Made by a program: the position numbers and the translations under genes
Part shown: piece after piece, positions 27,566-37,134 of the stretch
Layout of the letters: each line of letters opens with the position of its first letter
Position numbering within the stretch: position 1 is the first letter of the stretch
DNA from: Bacillus sp. 2205SS5-2
GTDB lineage: Bacteria > Bacillota > Bacilli > Bacillales > Bacillaceae_K
Assembly (NCBI RefSeq): GCF_037024155.1
Contig: NZ_JAYKTS010000013.1
Span: forward strand, 1-64,000
Length of the DNA stretch: 64,000 nucleotides
Reading direction: 5' to 3'
Notes under the pieces: generated by a model
The model's database searches: none
Told to the model about the DNA's origin: nothing
The model's input: the letters and a program-made list of their open reading frames with translations, nothing else

Positions 27566-28584
27566 CTCGATTATCTACAATTCACTGATCCATCGCACAC
27601 CCGTCTCAGATCTACAAGTCAACTAATCAAACGTTTGATTAATTCCCTTTTGAGACAGACCACCTTCTCCTATACCCTTGATACAACTCACTTTTCCACA
27701 GTTTCCATCTCATAGCCCAAGTAGCTAATCAAACGTTTGATTGAATTCTATTGAGACACACCTCTTCCCCTTCGATTTTCTACAATTCACTGCTCCATCG
27801 CACACCCATCTCAGATCTACAAGTAGACTAATCAAACATTTGATTAATTCCCTTTTGAGACAGACTTCCTCCCCCTATACCCTTGATACAACTCGCTTTT
27901 TCACAGATTCTATCTCGTAGCCCAAGTAGCTAATCAAACGTTTGATTGAATTCTATTGAGACACACCTCTTCCCCTTCGATTTTCTACAATTCACTGCTC
28001 CATCGCACACCCGTCTCAGATCTACAAGTCAACTAATCAAACGTTTGATTAATTCCCTTTTGAGACAGACCACCTTCTCCTATACCCTTGATACAACTCA
28101 CTTTTCCACAGTTTCCATCTCATAGCCAAAGTAGCTAATCAAACGTTTGATTGAATTCTATTGAGACACACCTCTTCCCCTTCGATTTTCTACAATTCAC
28201 TGCTCCATCGCACACCCGTCTCAGATCTACAAGTCAACTAATCAAACGTTTGATTAATTCCCTTTTGAGACAGACTACCTTCTCCTATACCCTTGATACA
28301 ACTCGCTTTTCCACAAATTCCATCTCATAACCCAAGTAGCTAATCAAACGTTTGATTGAATTCTATTGAGACACACCTCTTCCCCTTCGATTTTCTACAA
28401 TTCACTGCTCCATCGCACACCCGTCTCAGATCTACAAGTCAACTAATCAAACGTTTGATTAATTCCCTTTTGAGACAGACTACCTTCTCCTATACCCTTG
28501 ATACAACTCGCTTTTTCACAGATTATTTCTCATAGCCCAAGTAGCTAATCAAACGTTTGATTAGATTTTGTTGAGATAGTTTTT
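27566..28584. repeat. Satellite-like tandem array with ten operator-like palindromes
   Basis: About five near-identical copies of a 205-bp unit stand head to tail. Each unit is itself two related half-units of 102 and 103 bp. Every half-unit carries the palindrome TAATCAAACGTTTGATT(A), at 27624, 27726, 27829, 27931, 28034, 28136, 28239, 28341, 28444 and 28546, so the spacing alternates 102/103 without error. One copy (27829) has a single C-to-T change. Outer arms GTCTCA on the left and TGAGAC on the right surround each palindrome. No coding frame follows the period. The palindrome looks like a binding site for a dimeric repressor or another DNA-binding protein. Confidence 0.9.
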
Positions 28585-28796
28585 TTAAAAATCATGAATA
28601 ATCTAGACGTATCGCTTAATACAATTTAACCTGGGTGTAATCTCGCGAATATACTGTCCCTTATTCACTAAATCCAAGATCTTCAAAATCTCAAAACCAA
28701 TGAAGCAGCCGAACCCGTCCCCTTAATTCCCCTGAAAAAGGAATGTCTGAGCCTCCATTTTCATAGACTTAGATTAAACGAAGGGAGCTGATCTTA

Positions 28797-29159
28797 ATGA
28801 TTGAGTGGAGTGCTGCTATTGCAGCCGGTGCGTTCACCATTCTAATCATCTTTTTGATTTTGACCTTAAGACAAGTAATGACAACACTTGCTGAAACGAA
28901 AAAGACGTTGTCTGACGCCCGGACAGCCGTGAACGGTATTACAGATGAAGCAGAAGGACTGATTCATACAGCCAACCAAATTTCTGTTGATGTAAAAGAG
29001 AAAATGGAGGCTGTTGACCCTTTAATCGAGTCTGCACATGATGTGGGGGATATGATACACAATGTTACAAGTTCAGTAAAGAGGACTGCATTACAAAAAA
29101 GTAAACCAAAAACCATCCCTACCCAAGAAAGCAAGTCAGTCCAAATTAAATTGAAGTAA
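28797..29159 (+). CDS. YtxG-like DUF948 protein
   Basis: The 120-residue protein has one N-terminal membrane span (WSAAIAAGAFTILIIFLILT) followed by a long amphipathic helix with MCP-like heptads (LAETKKTLSDARTAVNGITD). This matches DUF948 proteins such as B. subtilis YtxG, a general-stress protein of unknown mechanism. AAGGGAG precedes the ATG and a terminator follows the stop at once. The tandem palindrome array lies upstream, but no regulatory link is shown. Confidence 0.82.
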   Translation: MIEWSAAIAAGAFTILIIFLILTLRQVMTTLAETKKTLSDARTAVNGITDEAEGLIHTANQISVDVKEKMEAVDPLIESAHDVGDMIHNVTSSVKRTALQKSKPKTIPTQESKSVQIKLK

Positions 29160-29161
29160 GC

Positions 29162-29192
29162 AAAAAGAGGCCGGGTCAACTGGCCTCTTTTT
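29162..29192 (+). terminator. Terminator of the DUF948 gene
   Basis: AAAAAGAGGCC and GGCCTCTTTTT form an 11-bp stem with a U tract, 3 bp after the stop codon. Confidence 0.88.
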
Positions 29193-29198
29193 GTGAAA

Positions 29199-29226
29199 GG
29201 AACAGAGGGACAGTCCCCTCTGTTCC
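29199..29226 (+). repeat. REP hairpin, GGGAC core
   Basis: GGAACAGAGGGAC pairs with GTCCCCTCTGTTCC. Confidence 0.8.
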
Positions 29227-29283
29227 TAACATAAAGTAACTATTCAACCGAAGACCAAGGGAAGACCAAGGGGACGGTTCCTC

Positions 29284-29315
29284 CGGTATGCAAACGTTTG
29301 ATTGAATTCTTTGAG
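29284..29315 (+). repeat. Solitary copy of the satellite half-unit
   Basis: GCAAACGTTTGATTGAATTC followed by TTTGAGACATAC matches half-unit B of the array at 27566-28584, joined directly to a REP core (GGGGACGGTTCCTCCGGTAT at 29268-29287). Confidence 0.65.
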
Positions 29316-29499
29316 ACATACTTCATTCTTTCAATTCAACAAACTCTCTTCCGTTCCCTCTCTACCTTATCCCCAAGTAAAGTATCCATCTTTTGAATAA
29401 GAACCCACCAACAATGTCTATTGGAGTTTAAAATACAAGTGGTCCATTTTACAACAAATACATCTAGAAGTAGGAATAATTCGGGGCGTCACTGTGACC

Positions 29500-29822
29500 T
29501 TACTAAAGTGGATCAAACCACATTTGAACATCAAAAAATTCTACGGTCAAAGTGAATGGGCGATTCATAATCAAGTATTCACCGCACTAATTGTGTATTT
29601 TTTGCATGTGCTTGCGCAATTTGAAAGCCAGCACGCATCTGGATTCGAAAAATAGAAGGAAAAGCTGTACCCTAACAAAAGAACTGTCGTTGTCACTAAA
29701 GTCTAATTGTAAATAAAATCCAAGTGGATGGAACCACCTTTATTGGAGTGTTTCCTTTTTTGGCTCAAATCTTAAAGAATGAATAGATTGAATTTTCTTT
29801 AATTATTTATGCAACACTAGTG
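29500..29822 (+). pseudogene. C-terminal remnant of an IS4-family transposase with IS right end
   Basis: A 51-codon frame (29500-29655) reads LLKWIKPHLNIKKFYGQSEW then NQVFTALIVYFLHVLAQFES, matching the C-terminal region of the intact transposase at 44150-45400 (FFKWMKQHLKIKTFYGKSQN). Most of the gene is missing. The IS end TTATGCAACACTAGTG lies at about 29807-29822. From 29823 to 30296 I see no gene. Confidence 0.75.
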
Positions 29823-30068
29823 CATTTGAGAGAATCTCCGAAAAATAAACAAAGTCACAACTTCCGATTGGCCCCTGTAAGAACCTTCCGCAGGGTTCCT
29901 TCGTCCGTCCCCTATCATGTATACAATTCACACTTTACCATCTATAGACTGTGTATCCACTTCCCGATCACCTTAACAACTCATTCTGGGCGTCCCTGCG
30001 AACAAAGATTCAGACGTTCAAATCGAGTTTGTTTTCACTGATCTATGAAATATATAGGTGCTAAATAC

Positions 30069-30190
30069 AATAGAACCACCACTCGTTAAGTTTGAGTGGT
30101 TGCTTTTAAAATGAATTGGCAGGGACAAGCTACCTGTCCCTCTGTCTCCCCATTATGAAAAGGAGCCAGAGGGACTGTCCCCTTGGCTCA
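30069..30190 (+). repeat. REP module M2
   Basis: A composite of a small hairpin (CCACTCGTTAAGTTTGAGTGG region), ATTGGCAGGGACAAGC, CCATTATGAAAAGGAGCC and a GGGAC hairpin (CAGAGGGACTGTCCCCTTGG). The same order recurs at 31895-31985, 36141-36260 and 57845-57945. Confidence 0.7.
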
Positions 30191-30250
30191 TGAACTAAAT
30201 ACTAAATAGCGAAGAAGCAAAAACAAACCCATTTTTTTGTAAGGTTGAAG

Positions 30251-30256
30251 TATAAT
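30251..30256 (+). promoter_or_regulatory. -10 element of the CWB2 gene at 30297
   Basis: A perfect TATAAT lies 41 bp before the ATG; the -35 is poor. Confidence 0.45.
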
Positions 30257-30296
30257 AGACATAGAATGACATTTTAAGTGAATAGGGGACTAGAAA

Positions 30297-31691
30297 ATGA
30301 AGAAATTGACAGGTTTTGCATTAAGTACGGTTTTAGCCTTATCCTTTTTACCAGGGGTAGCAAATGGAGAGGAAAGTGTAGGTTTACAAGGGTATACAAC
30401 GAAGAATAATCCATTTTCAGGGCCTTTGTTTTTGGAAGAGGAAAAAAATGATACTAGAGCATCGGCAAATCAAATTCAATTAGGAGATTTTGTTAACGGT
30501 GAAAAAACATTAGATGACCAGGATGTATATTCTTTTACTGTTGAAAAAGAAGGGTATGTTTCATTACAAGGAATGTCTGTAAATCCTTCAGTTGGACTGG
30601 GAGATACTGTTAAATTCAGTTTGCATGATGACAGTGAACAAGAAGAAGGCTCCTTCTTGCTAGAAGCTGAGTTTTATCAAGATGATGAAGGCAATTACTT
30701 GAGCTATTTTGAAGAGTACCTTGAACCTGGCAAGTATTATATTTCTGTTGGGAAGGGAGATGAAATGTATGATGAGTATGTATTTACAATCAGTTTATCT
30801 GTCCCATATTTACGTTTAAGTGGTATGGATCGTTACGAAACGGCAGTCAATATTTCTGAGCTGGGTTGGGAATCATCCACGCATGCAATTTTAGCTACAG
30901 GTGAGAATTTCCCAGATGCCTTAAGCGCTACGCCACTTGCCCAAAAGCATGATGCACCTTTATTGTTAACGAATAAAAATTCGCTTCCTTCCTCTGTAAA
31001 GGGTGAGTTGGATCGACTAGGTGTAAAAGATATCATTATTGTTGGTGGAAAAAGTGTGATTACAGAAGCTGTGGAAAATGATTTGGAGAAGTTAGGGATA
31101 AATGTCAAGCGTATTTCTGGACAAGATCGTTATGAAACGGCAGTAAAAATTGCTGAGGAAGTTGGTCACGATGGTGAAGTGGTTGTAGCAACAGGTAAAG
31201 GCTTTGCTGATGCCTTGTCGATAGCCCCGATTGCTGCCTCGAAAGGAATGCCGATTCTATTAACAGATAAGGAAAAAACCCCTGCTGTTGTATCAGATTA
31301 TTTGAAAAAATCTCCTGTACAGAAGACGTATGTGATTGGTGGAAAGGCTGTTATTGGGGAGACGGTTAAAAATACCTTTACTGGAAATGTACGAATTAGT
31401 GGTATTAATCGCTATGATACAAATAAACAAATCATCAAATATTTTCAATCTGATATCAATATGGAAGACCTATTTATCACGACAGGACAGAATTTCCCTG
31501 ACGCATTAGCGGGCTCTGCTTTGGCGGTTCAATATAATAATCCTCTTATCTTAACTAGCACTACACCAGCAAAAGAAACAACGGATATTATTAGTGACCA
31601 TAAGGACGAAATCAAAATATTTATCGCGTTAGGTGGAGAAAAAGCATTACCAATCGAAACTATTATCGAACTGAATGAGTATTGGAAGTGA
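30297..31691 (+). CDS. Secreted CWB2 cell-wall-binding protein
   Basis: The 464-residue product starts behind AGGGGAC and has a signal peptide (to about residue 24, ending GVANG). A PPC-like beta domain covers about residues 45-160 (QDVYSFTVEKEGYVSLQG, LEPGKYYISVGKG). Three CWB2 repeats follow (RLSGMDRYETAVNI, RISGQDRYETAVKI, RISGINRYDTNKQI). It is expected on the cell surface, held by CWB2. It belongs to the same architecture class as the genes at 594 and 4016 but is more diverged. Confidence 0.9.
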   Translation: MKKLTGFALSTVLALSFLPGVANGEESVGLQGYTTKNNPFSGPLFLEEEKNDTRASANQIQLGDFVNGEKTLDDQDVYSFTVEKEGYVSLQGMSVNPSVGLGDTVKFSLHDDSEQEEGSFLLEAEFYQDDEGNYLSYFEEYLEPGKYYISVGKGDEMYDEYVFTISLSVPYLRLSGMDRYETAVNISELGWESSTHAILATGENFPDALSATPLAQKHDAPLLLTNKNSLPSSVKGELDRLGVKDIIIVGGKSVITEAVENDLEKLGINVKRISGQDRYETAVKIAEEVGHDGEVVVATGKGFADALSIAPIAASKGMPILLTDKEKTPAVVSDYLKKSPVQKTYVIGGKAVIGETVKNTFTGNVRISGINRYDTNKQIIKYFQSDINMEDLFITTGQNFPDALAGSALAVQYNNPLILTSTTPAKETTDIISDHKDEIKIFIALGGEKALPIETIIELNEYWK

Positions 31692-31696
31692 AATTT

Positions 31697-31735
31697 TGGC
31701 CAGGTGGCCAGGGGCACGGTTCCTCCGGTATGATT
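31697..31735 (+). repeat. REP module with GGTATGATTTTG tail
   Basis: GGCCAGGGGCACGGTTCCTC then CGGTATGATTTTGAG, matching 18815-18870. It begins a few bases after the stop of the CWB2 gene. Confidence 0.6.
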
Positions 31736-31894
31736 TTGAGATAAAAGTTCTGATTGTGGATTGTTTCTGATGCTATTAAGTTATTGTTTTTTGTATTTGA
31801 GAGAAGCGATTATTTATCAAATAACGTAGGGGGACAGTGATCTGTACCCCTATTTGAATTTAAACTTGCTAAGGAACCAAGGTACCTACCCCCT

Positions 31895-31985
31895 TGGCTC
31901 TTACAATGAGTTGGCAAGGACAAGCTATCTGTCGACCTATCTCCCCATTATGAAAAGGAGCCAGAGGAACTGTCCCCCCGGCCCC
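31895..31985 (+). repeat. REP module M2, partial
   Basis: GAGTTGGCAAGGACAAGC, CCATTATGAAAAGGAGCC and a worn GGAACTGTCCCC core. It lies between the two convergent CWB2 genes. Confidence 0.6.
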
Positions 31986-31991
31986 TTTGAA

Positions 31992-33692
31992 TTAATTTTC
32001 AATCGTGTCGAATACAGTTGAATTAACCGCGTTTGTACCACCAAAAATAACTAAGTCCGTCATTTTTTGATCATGCATTAGACGTAGAATCTCAGTCGGA
32101 ACTTTATTTTGTTCCACTAATAATAATGGAGCATTTTGTTTTGCTGCTAATACAGATCCAGTTAAGGCATCTGCAAATCCTCTTCCATTCGCCACAAATG
32201 CTTTCGTGGAGTTCATATTTAACGTTTGGATGATTTGTGCAGTTGTGTCGAAGCGGTTTGCACCACCAATTCGTGTAACATTGGGTAATCCTTTAATCGC
32301 TTCATCACTGATTGCACTCGTACCGCCAATGACAATGATATTAGAGTAATTCTTTAGTAATTCTTTTGTTTCAGCTCGAATATTATTTTTGTTCGTTAAC
32401 AAAATCGGCACGCTGTTTTGTGCCGCATACGGTGCCACCGCAAGGGCATCCGGGAAGTTATACCCATATGTTAAGATAGCCGTATCTGCATTACCTTCTA
32501 ATTTTTTCGCGATGTTAACGGCAGTCTCATATCGACTAGCACCTGCAATTCGCTCTGTTTCTAATCCCATGGCTCTTAAGTCTTCTTGGACTTGAGGGGA
32601 AATTGCACTTGTTCCGCCTAATATAATCGCTTTCTTCGCGTTTAAACGAGTGATTTCGTTCTTAGCAGAATCATTTAGTTTGTTACTTTGTGTTAATAAG
32701 ATTGGTGCATCTAGTTGGTATGCTAATGAGGCTCCAGCAAGGGAATCTGGGAAATCCGATCCTTTTGTAATTACAACATTGTCAGAAGAATCCCATCCAG
32801 ACTGAGCGATTTGAGCTGCGGTGTCATAACGAGTTCCCCCGTACGTACGAGATACATGACGAGAGTCAATCGGATCGTATTCCACGTAAACACCTCTATT
32901 GGTTAACGTATTAATAATCCCTTCCGCTTCTCGGTTTAGTGGGTTGCCCTTTAAGAAAATAGATCCATCTTTAATATCTTTTAACGCTGTAATGTCACTA
33001 ATATAGTTATTTGCCAACCTCAATTGTGTAAAATCTTGTTGCGCTAATTGACTTAACGGTGATATGTCAGTGATCAAATTATCTTCTAATGTTACCACTT
33101 GTAGCAATGGTTTATTTTGCAAACCAGAGATATCGCTAATTCGATTATTACCTGCATTGATTCGTGAAATTTTCGTTATATTTTTTAATGGCGTAATATC
33201 TTCTAATTGATTATTATAAAAATCCAGGTATACCTGACCTGTTACTGTTATGGACGATAGCGGAGAAATATCTGAAATCTCGTTACCTCTTAAGCTAAGA
33301 CTACCAATTAAGGGTGGGCTCCAGTTAGCTAGCGCAGAGATATCTGTAATGTTGTTATCTGGAAATCCAATTCCATACAAGTATTCTAGATCACGAATAG
33401 GACTTAAATCGGAAATCTTATTTCCTGGGAGGTAAATATTTGATAAGTTGGTTGCGTGTTCCAATCCCGAAAGACTTTTAATCTTGTTATCTGATTCCGT
33501 TTTTCTAAGTGTATATAGATCAGTTAACATCTCCTTCGTAATTACTTCGTCTTCTTCAAGATTCCCTAAGTAATCTCGAACAGTTTTTTCTAAGTTGTCA
33601 TCCTCAAATAGTCCAGCTGCAAGTGTTGGTACACTCACGGATATGATTAAAATAAGTGCAAGCATAAAACCAATAATTTTTTTGTTTCTCAT
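31992..33692 (-). CDS. Leucine-rich-repeat CWB2 surface protein (internalin-like layout)
   Basis: The start MRNKKIIGFMLALILI (ATG at 33690-33692) has AAAGGAG upstream; an earlier in-frame codon is less likely. The roughly 566-residue protein has a signal peptide, a short cap (VRDYLGNLEEDEVITKEML), about eight 22-residue leucine-rich repeats (LSNIYLPGNKISDLSPIRDL, LRGNEISDISPLSS) to about residue 275, then three CWB2 repeats (YGGTRYDTAAQI, RIAGASRYETAVNI, RIGGANRFDTTAQI). LRR domains of this type bind proteins, so a cell-surface adhesion or recognition role is inferred. It uses CWB2 instead of an LPXTG anchor. Confidence 0.92.
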   Translation of the reverse strand: MRNKKIIGFMLALILIISVSVPTLAAGLFEDDNLEKTVRDYLGNLEEDEVITKEMLTDLYTLRKTESDNKIKSLSGLEHATNLSNIYLPGNKISDLSPIRDLEYLYGIGFPDNNITDISALANWSPPLIGSLSLRGNEISDISPLSSITVTGQVYLDFYNNQLEDITPLKNITKISRINAGNNRISDISGLQNKPLLQVVTLEDNLITDISPLSQLAQQDFTQLRLANNYISDITALKDIKDGSIFLKGNPLNREAEGIINTLTNRGVYVEYDPIDSRHVSRTYGGTRYDTAAQIAQSGWDSSDNVVITKGSDFPDSLAGASLAYQLDAPILLTQSNKLNDSAKNEITRLNAKKAIILGGTSAISPQVQEDLRAMGLETERIAGASRYETAVNIAKKLEGNADTAILTYGYNFPDALAVAPYAAQNSVPILLTNKNNIRAETKELLKNYSNIIVIGGTSAISDEAIKGLPNVTRIGGANRFDTTAQIIQTLNMNSTKAFVANGRGFADALTGSVLAAKQNAPLLLVEQNKVPTEILRLMHDQKMTDLVIFGGTNAVNSTVFDTIEN

Positions 33693-33821
33693 CCAATTCT
33701 CCTTTGTGATTAGGTAGATACCCATAAGTATTTACACCTATTTTTTTGATAAAATTTGCGATTTTCCGAGTATTATTATACCATATTCATTTTCTATTAA
33801 TAGGTAATTTCAAGAAATCCA

Positions 33822-36014
33822 TTAATTTCTAATTAGTTTCAGTTCTTCCACTAACGAGACGAATTGCGCATTGATTTCATACGCATCCCAAATAGATTTT
33901 GCTGCTTCATGATTTCCTAGTGATTGATTAGTTACATACGCCAAAGCAGCTTCTGAATTGTTCTGTACATCTTGCTGGTTCTTTCGTATCTCACCCAATA
34001 GATCCAATACTTTCTCATCTTTTTTTATCAAGTATGCAGAAAGAGCCGCAGAGAATTGGGCCGACCTCGTGATGTCAAACTGACGGCTATTAAAATGTGT
34101 ATTTGGCAACTTTTCCTTAACGTTTTTTACTTCTTGTTCATATAGAATATATGAGGATAAAGCTTCATTAGCCTTAAGTTTAGCTTCTTCCCCTTTCCCC
34201 GCCTGATGCAAATACACTGCCAGATCGGTTTTCAATTGCAACTCCTTGTTCCTTAACACCGTACTATATCTATCTGAAGAAATCCCCTGCTTAGCAATAA
34301 TACTGGCTTCTTCTAGCCTCCCTATCGCTTCTAGTAGTTGAATCGAATAGAAATGAACCTGTGCCGAATACGGTTCTAGGTTATTCATTTCTTCTATTAC
34401 ATTTACTATCGAGGGGTTTATCTCAGTGGATTGTTTTACTCGTAATTTTCCGAGTGTGTTCCACTTCTCAATATCATAGGGATTGTTTTCAATGGCAGTC
34501 TGAACATACTCTTCTTGCATAGCTATATTTTTTACGGTGGACACTTGTTGGTATACTTCGTTCGATTTCATAAACCGGTAAGAATACATTAGACCTATAA
34601 GCACGACCACAGCTTGAAAAAGCAACGCTATTCGTAAAAAGCTTCGTTTATTAATCACATTAGTCTCTAGAGGAAGTCCCATCGCAAAAAGAAGTAAAAC
34701 GTAAAACCATATGACACCAAACGAAAAGTTAAAATCAATCACGCTATGCAGAAATACTAACAATAGCGCCACAATGACACCTAATCGCATCTCTTCACTA
34801 TCTTTTTTTCTCGACTGAAAGAGTTTATAAAAATAAAAACCGAACACACCAATAAAAAGAAGAAAGCCAACTATTCCTGTATTAATCAACCATTCCATAT
34901 AGCCGTTGTGTATTGAGTTTGTTTGATAGGGCAGGGACTGATATTTAGTATAAATAACACTCCATCCACTTCCCCCATACCCTAGCCAAAAGGCATCTTT
35001 ACTTGCAACTAAAGCATCTCTTGCGATAATTAATCTTTCCGTAAATGTATCCAAGGAGATAGTAATCGGGAGCATAGAATAGACCAATCCCTGGAATGCG
35101 ATATCCAGAAGAAAAAGGATAAATAAAAGAGGTAAAAAAAGATAAAGCAAGCATGCGACGCTCTTTTTTGGAGAAATTCGCTCAAACGCTTTTCTTCCTT
35201 TAGATAGTTGTTCCTTTTTCAGCACAATCCACACATAAATACCACTAAAGGAAAGGAGTCCAATAAAGAATATGATTGGGCTCGTAACGAAATACAAGCC
35301 ACTACTAAATATAAGAGAGAGAACAGAATAAAATAAATATAAAGGTCTCTGTTCCACCTTTAATAACAGCAGTCCTACGTACCAAGCAACCGGCAAAAGT
35401 AACAACACGCCTTTGGATTCTGTGAAAAGAAGCGAAGTGAATAGCGCTATGATTGGATACCCATGATACAAAGCGTTTGCTTTCGTCTGAACATTTCCCA
35501 CTAATAGGGAGAGTTGAAATAGAAGGAGCATACCAAGGAGCACTGCACATGTGTTTGGATATTGAAGCGGACCAGCGAGTCTTCCCGCTACCACTCCATC
35601 TTGAAGCGGGAAAATGTCAAAATACCCCGCGAGAGATGCAATCGCAAGGATAAAACCCGTTCCTGTCAGAATATAGGCAAGCGATTGTTTTCCCATATTT
35701 TCCGAATAAAGAGAAACTAACATAAAGAAGCAACTATAAGCAGTCCATCTTAACAGTTCATGAATGGCTCCTAGTGGCGTAACTGCTTGAAAAGAAGATA
35801 ACGCCAACACAATTGGTAAAAGGAGGATAAGAAAGTGATACCTGTACAGAGTTAGCTTTTTTTGGAGAGCGAAGTAGATATAAGTAATGATGAATACAAT
35901 AAATATAATAAGCTGAACAGAATAAAAGTCATGATCAAAAAATAGGCCTTTATTAAAAACAGCTGTTAGCAAAAAAAGAAAAAGAATGAAAAAGAAAAAA
36001 ATACGAGCAATCAT
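33822..36014 (-). CDS. O-antigen ligase/polymerase-like membrane protein with TPR tail
   Basis: The 730-residue protein starts at an ATG behind CAGGAGATAG. About twelve membrane spans cover residues 1-490. The stretch TNSIHNGYMEWLINTGIVGF is characteristic of the Wzy_C (O-antigen ligase/polymerase) family. The C-terminal third (about 500-730) is soluble and helical with TPR-like repeats (VQTAIENNPYDIEKWNTLGK, FYSIQLLEAIGRLEEASIIA). Such proteins polymerise or transfer surface polysaccharide units on the outer side of the membrane. With ugd and galE in the window, a role in exopolysaccharide or wall glycan assembly is plausible; no glycosyltransferases are adjacent. Confidence 0.85.
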   Translation of the reverse strand: MIARIFFFFILFLFLLTAVFNKGLFFDHDFYSVQLIIFIVFIITYIYFALQKKLTLYRYHFLILLLPIVLALSSFQAVTPLGAIHELLRWTAYSCFFMLVSLYSENMGKQSLAYILTGTGFILAIASLAGYFDIFPLQDGVVAGRLAGPLQYPNTCAVLLGMLLLFQLSLLVGNVQTKANALYHGYPIIALFTSLLFTESKGVLLLLPVAWYVGLLLLKVEQRPLYLFYSVLSLIFSSGLYFVTSPIIFFIGLLSFSGIYVWIVLKKEQLSKGRKAFERISPKKSVACLLYLFLPLLFILFLLDIAFQGLVYSMLPITISLDTFTERLIIARDALVASKDAFWLGYGGSGWSVIYTKYQSLPYQTNSIHNGYMEWLINTGIVGFLLFIGVFGFYFYKLFQSRKKDSEEMRLGVIVALLLVFLHSVIDFNFSFGVIWFYVLLLFAMGLPLETNVINKRSFLRIALLFQAVVVLIGLMYSYRFMKSNEVYQQVSTVKNIAMQEEYVQTAIENNPYDIEKWNTLGKLRVKQSTEINPSIVNVIEEMNNLEPYSAQVHFYSIQLLEAIGRLEEASIIAKQGISSDRYSTVLRNKELQLKTDLAVYLHQAGKGEEAKLKANEALSSYILYEQEVKNVKEKLPNTHFNSRQFDITRSAQFSAALSAYLIKKDEKVLDLLGEIRKNQQDVQNNSEAALAYVTNQSLGNHEAAKSIWDAYEINAQFVSLVEELKLIRN

Positions 36015-36140
36015 AGACTATCTCCTGACTTATAGGTAAGATGTGAATTCAAGATGCTTAATTTTAACATTCTTTCCAAAAAGAAAAAACACCATCATAA
36101 GATAAGGAAACCAAGGAACCCCTTGGCTCGAGTACAAAAA

Positions 36141-36260
36141 ATAATAAAGCCACTACTCATTAAGTTTGAGTGATGGCTCTTTCAATGAGTTGGCAGGGAC
36201 AAGCCTATCTCTCCATTATGAAAAGGAGCCCGAATAACTGTCCCGCCGGCACCCCTTTGA
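36141..36260 (+). repeat. REP module M2
   Basis: CCACTACTCATTAAGTTTGA, GAGTTGGCAGGGACAAGC, CCATTATGAAAAGGAGCC and a worn core ACTGTCCCGCC. It accounts for most of 36015-36331. Confidence 0.6.
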
Positions 36261-36331
36261 CCATACTATTATTCCGTTAAAACGACTGGAGGAGGACCCA
36301 TCAAGAATGAAACAATCCATCTACAAGGCGA

Positions 36332-36820
36332 TTACATTTCACATCTTCTTTCTAGTTGTAATACGTCTCTCCATGTTCCGTTTTGCATTTTTCCTATTTT
36401 TTTCCGAATACCTAATTCTTCAAAACCATGCTTCTTATGTAGGCGGATACTTGACACGTTTTCAGGGAAGATACCTGCGGTTAAGGTCCAAAACCCATTG
36501 TTTTCGGACCTTTTAATAAGTTCTTTCAATAAGATATCCCCTATTCCCTTCCCCGACTCACTTGGATGAACATAAACGCTTACTTCCCCTACACCTCTAT
36601 AAACATATCGATTCGATGTTTGCGTTAATTTGCACCAGCCAATTACTTCCTTTTCACGGCAAGCAACAAGGATACAGCTGGGAACTCCACTGGAAATCCA
36701 TTTTTCGTAGGTTGGTACGCTATGTTCAAACGTCGCATTTCCGGTGGCGATCCCTAATGCGTATATATGTTTGACTATATCCCAATCTTCTTTCATAAAA
36801 TCTCTTATGGAGGTCCGCAC
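36332..36820 (-). CDS. GNAT-family N-acetyltransferase (phosphinothricin acetyltransferase-like)
   Basis: The 162-residue protein starts with GTG behind GAGGTGGG. It is a single GNAT domain: IRDFMKEDWDIVKHIYALGI, the acetyl-CoA-binding segment VSVYVHPSESGKGIGDILLK and SSIRLHKKHGFEELGIRKKI. The layout resembles the Pat/YwnH type that acetylates small amine substrates; the actual substrate is unknown. It is monocistronic with a MITE upstream. Confidence 0.85.
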   Translation of the reverse strand: MRTSIRDFMKEDWDIVKHIYALGIATGNATFEHSVPTYEKWISSGVPSCILVACREKEVIGWCKLTQTSNRYVYRGVGEVSVYVHPSESGKGIGDILLKELIKRSENNGFWTLTAGIFPENVSSIRLHKKHGFEELGIRKKIGKMQNGTWRDVLQLERRCEM

Positions 36821-36896
36821 ATTCCCACCTCATTTCGCTAGGGTGTTTTCTTAGTGAATTGTTTCTTTTCGGATCAGCATATTTATCCTTTTATTA

Positions 36897-37059
36897 GGCT
36901 CTTTTCGCATACTTTGTTGCTGTAGCATACAAAAAAGGATGGAAACACTAATTTCATTCCTCATTCCGTGTTAAAAATGATGCGAAAAGATGCCCGAAGT
37001 CAATTTTCATCACGAATTGAGAGCTAATTCGAAAAGCCACAATCTTTGCGAAAACAGCC
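36897..37059 (+). mobile_element. MITE, family C, with perfect 8-bp target duplication
   Basis: It begins GGCTCTTTTCGCATACTTTG and ends CAATCTTTGCGAAAACAGCC, flanked on both sides by TTTTATTA (36889-36896 and 37060-37067). The core differs from families A and B but keeps GAAAAGATGCCCGAAG. Confidence 0.88.
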
Positions 37060-37134
37060 TTTTATTAATAGACTATGGAACCTTTTTCTATCATGTTTAG
37101 ACGCTTTTTGTTACAAAATTAAACAAGAACAGCC

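Noticed and set aside
27476..27715. 79-codon open frame entering the tandem array
   Set aside because: It does not follow the repeat period and has no start signals.
29720..29770. GGTGGAACCACC-like sequence resembling a T-box end
   Set aside because: No T-box specifier or antiterminator elements and no synthetase or transporter gene follow; it is part of an IS4 right end.
36307..36516. Open frame on the plus strand at the acetyltransferase end
   Set aside because: Antisense overlap with the GNAT gene.
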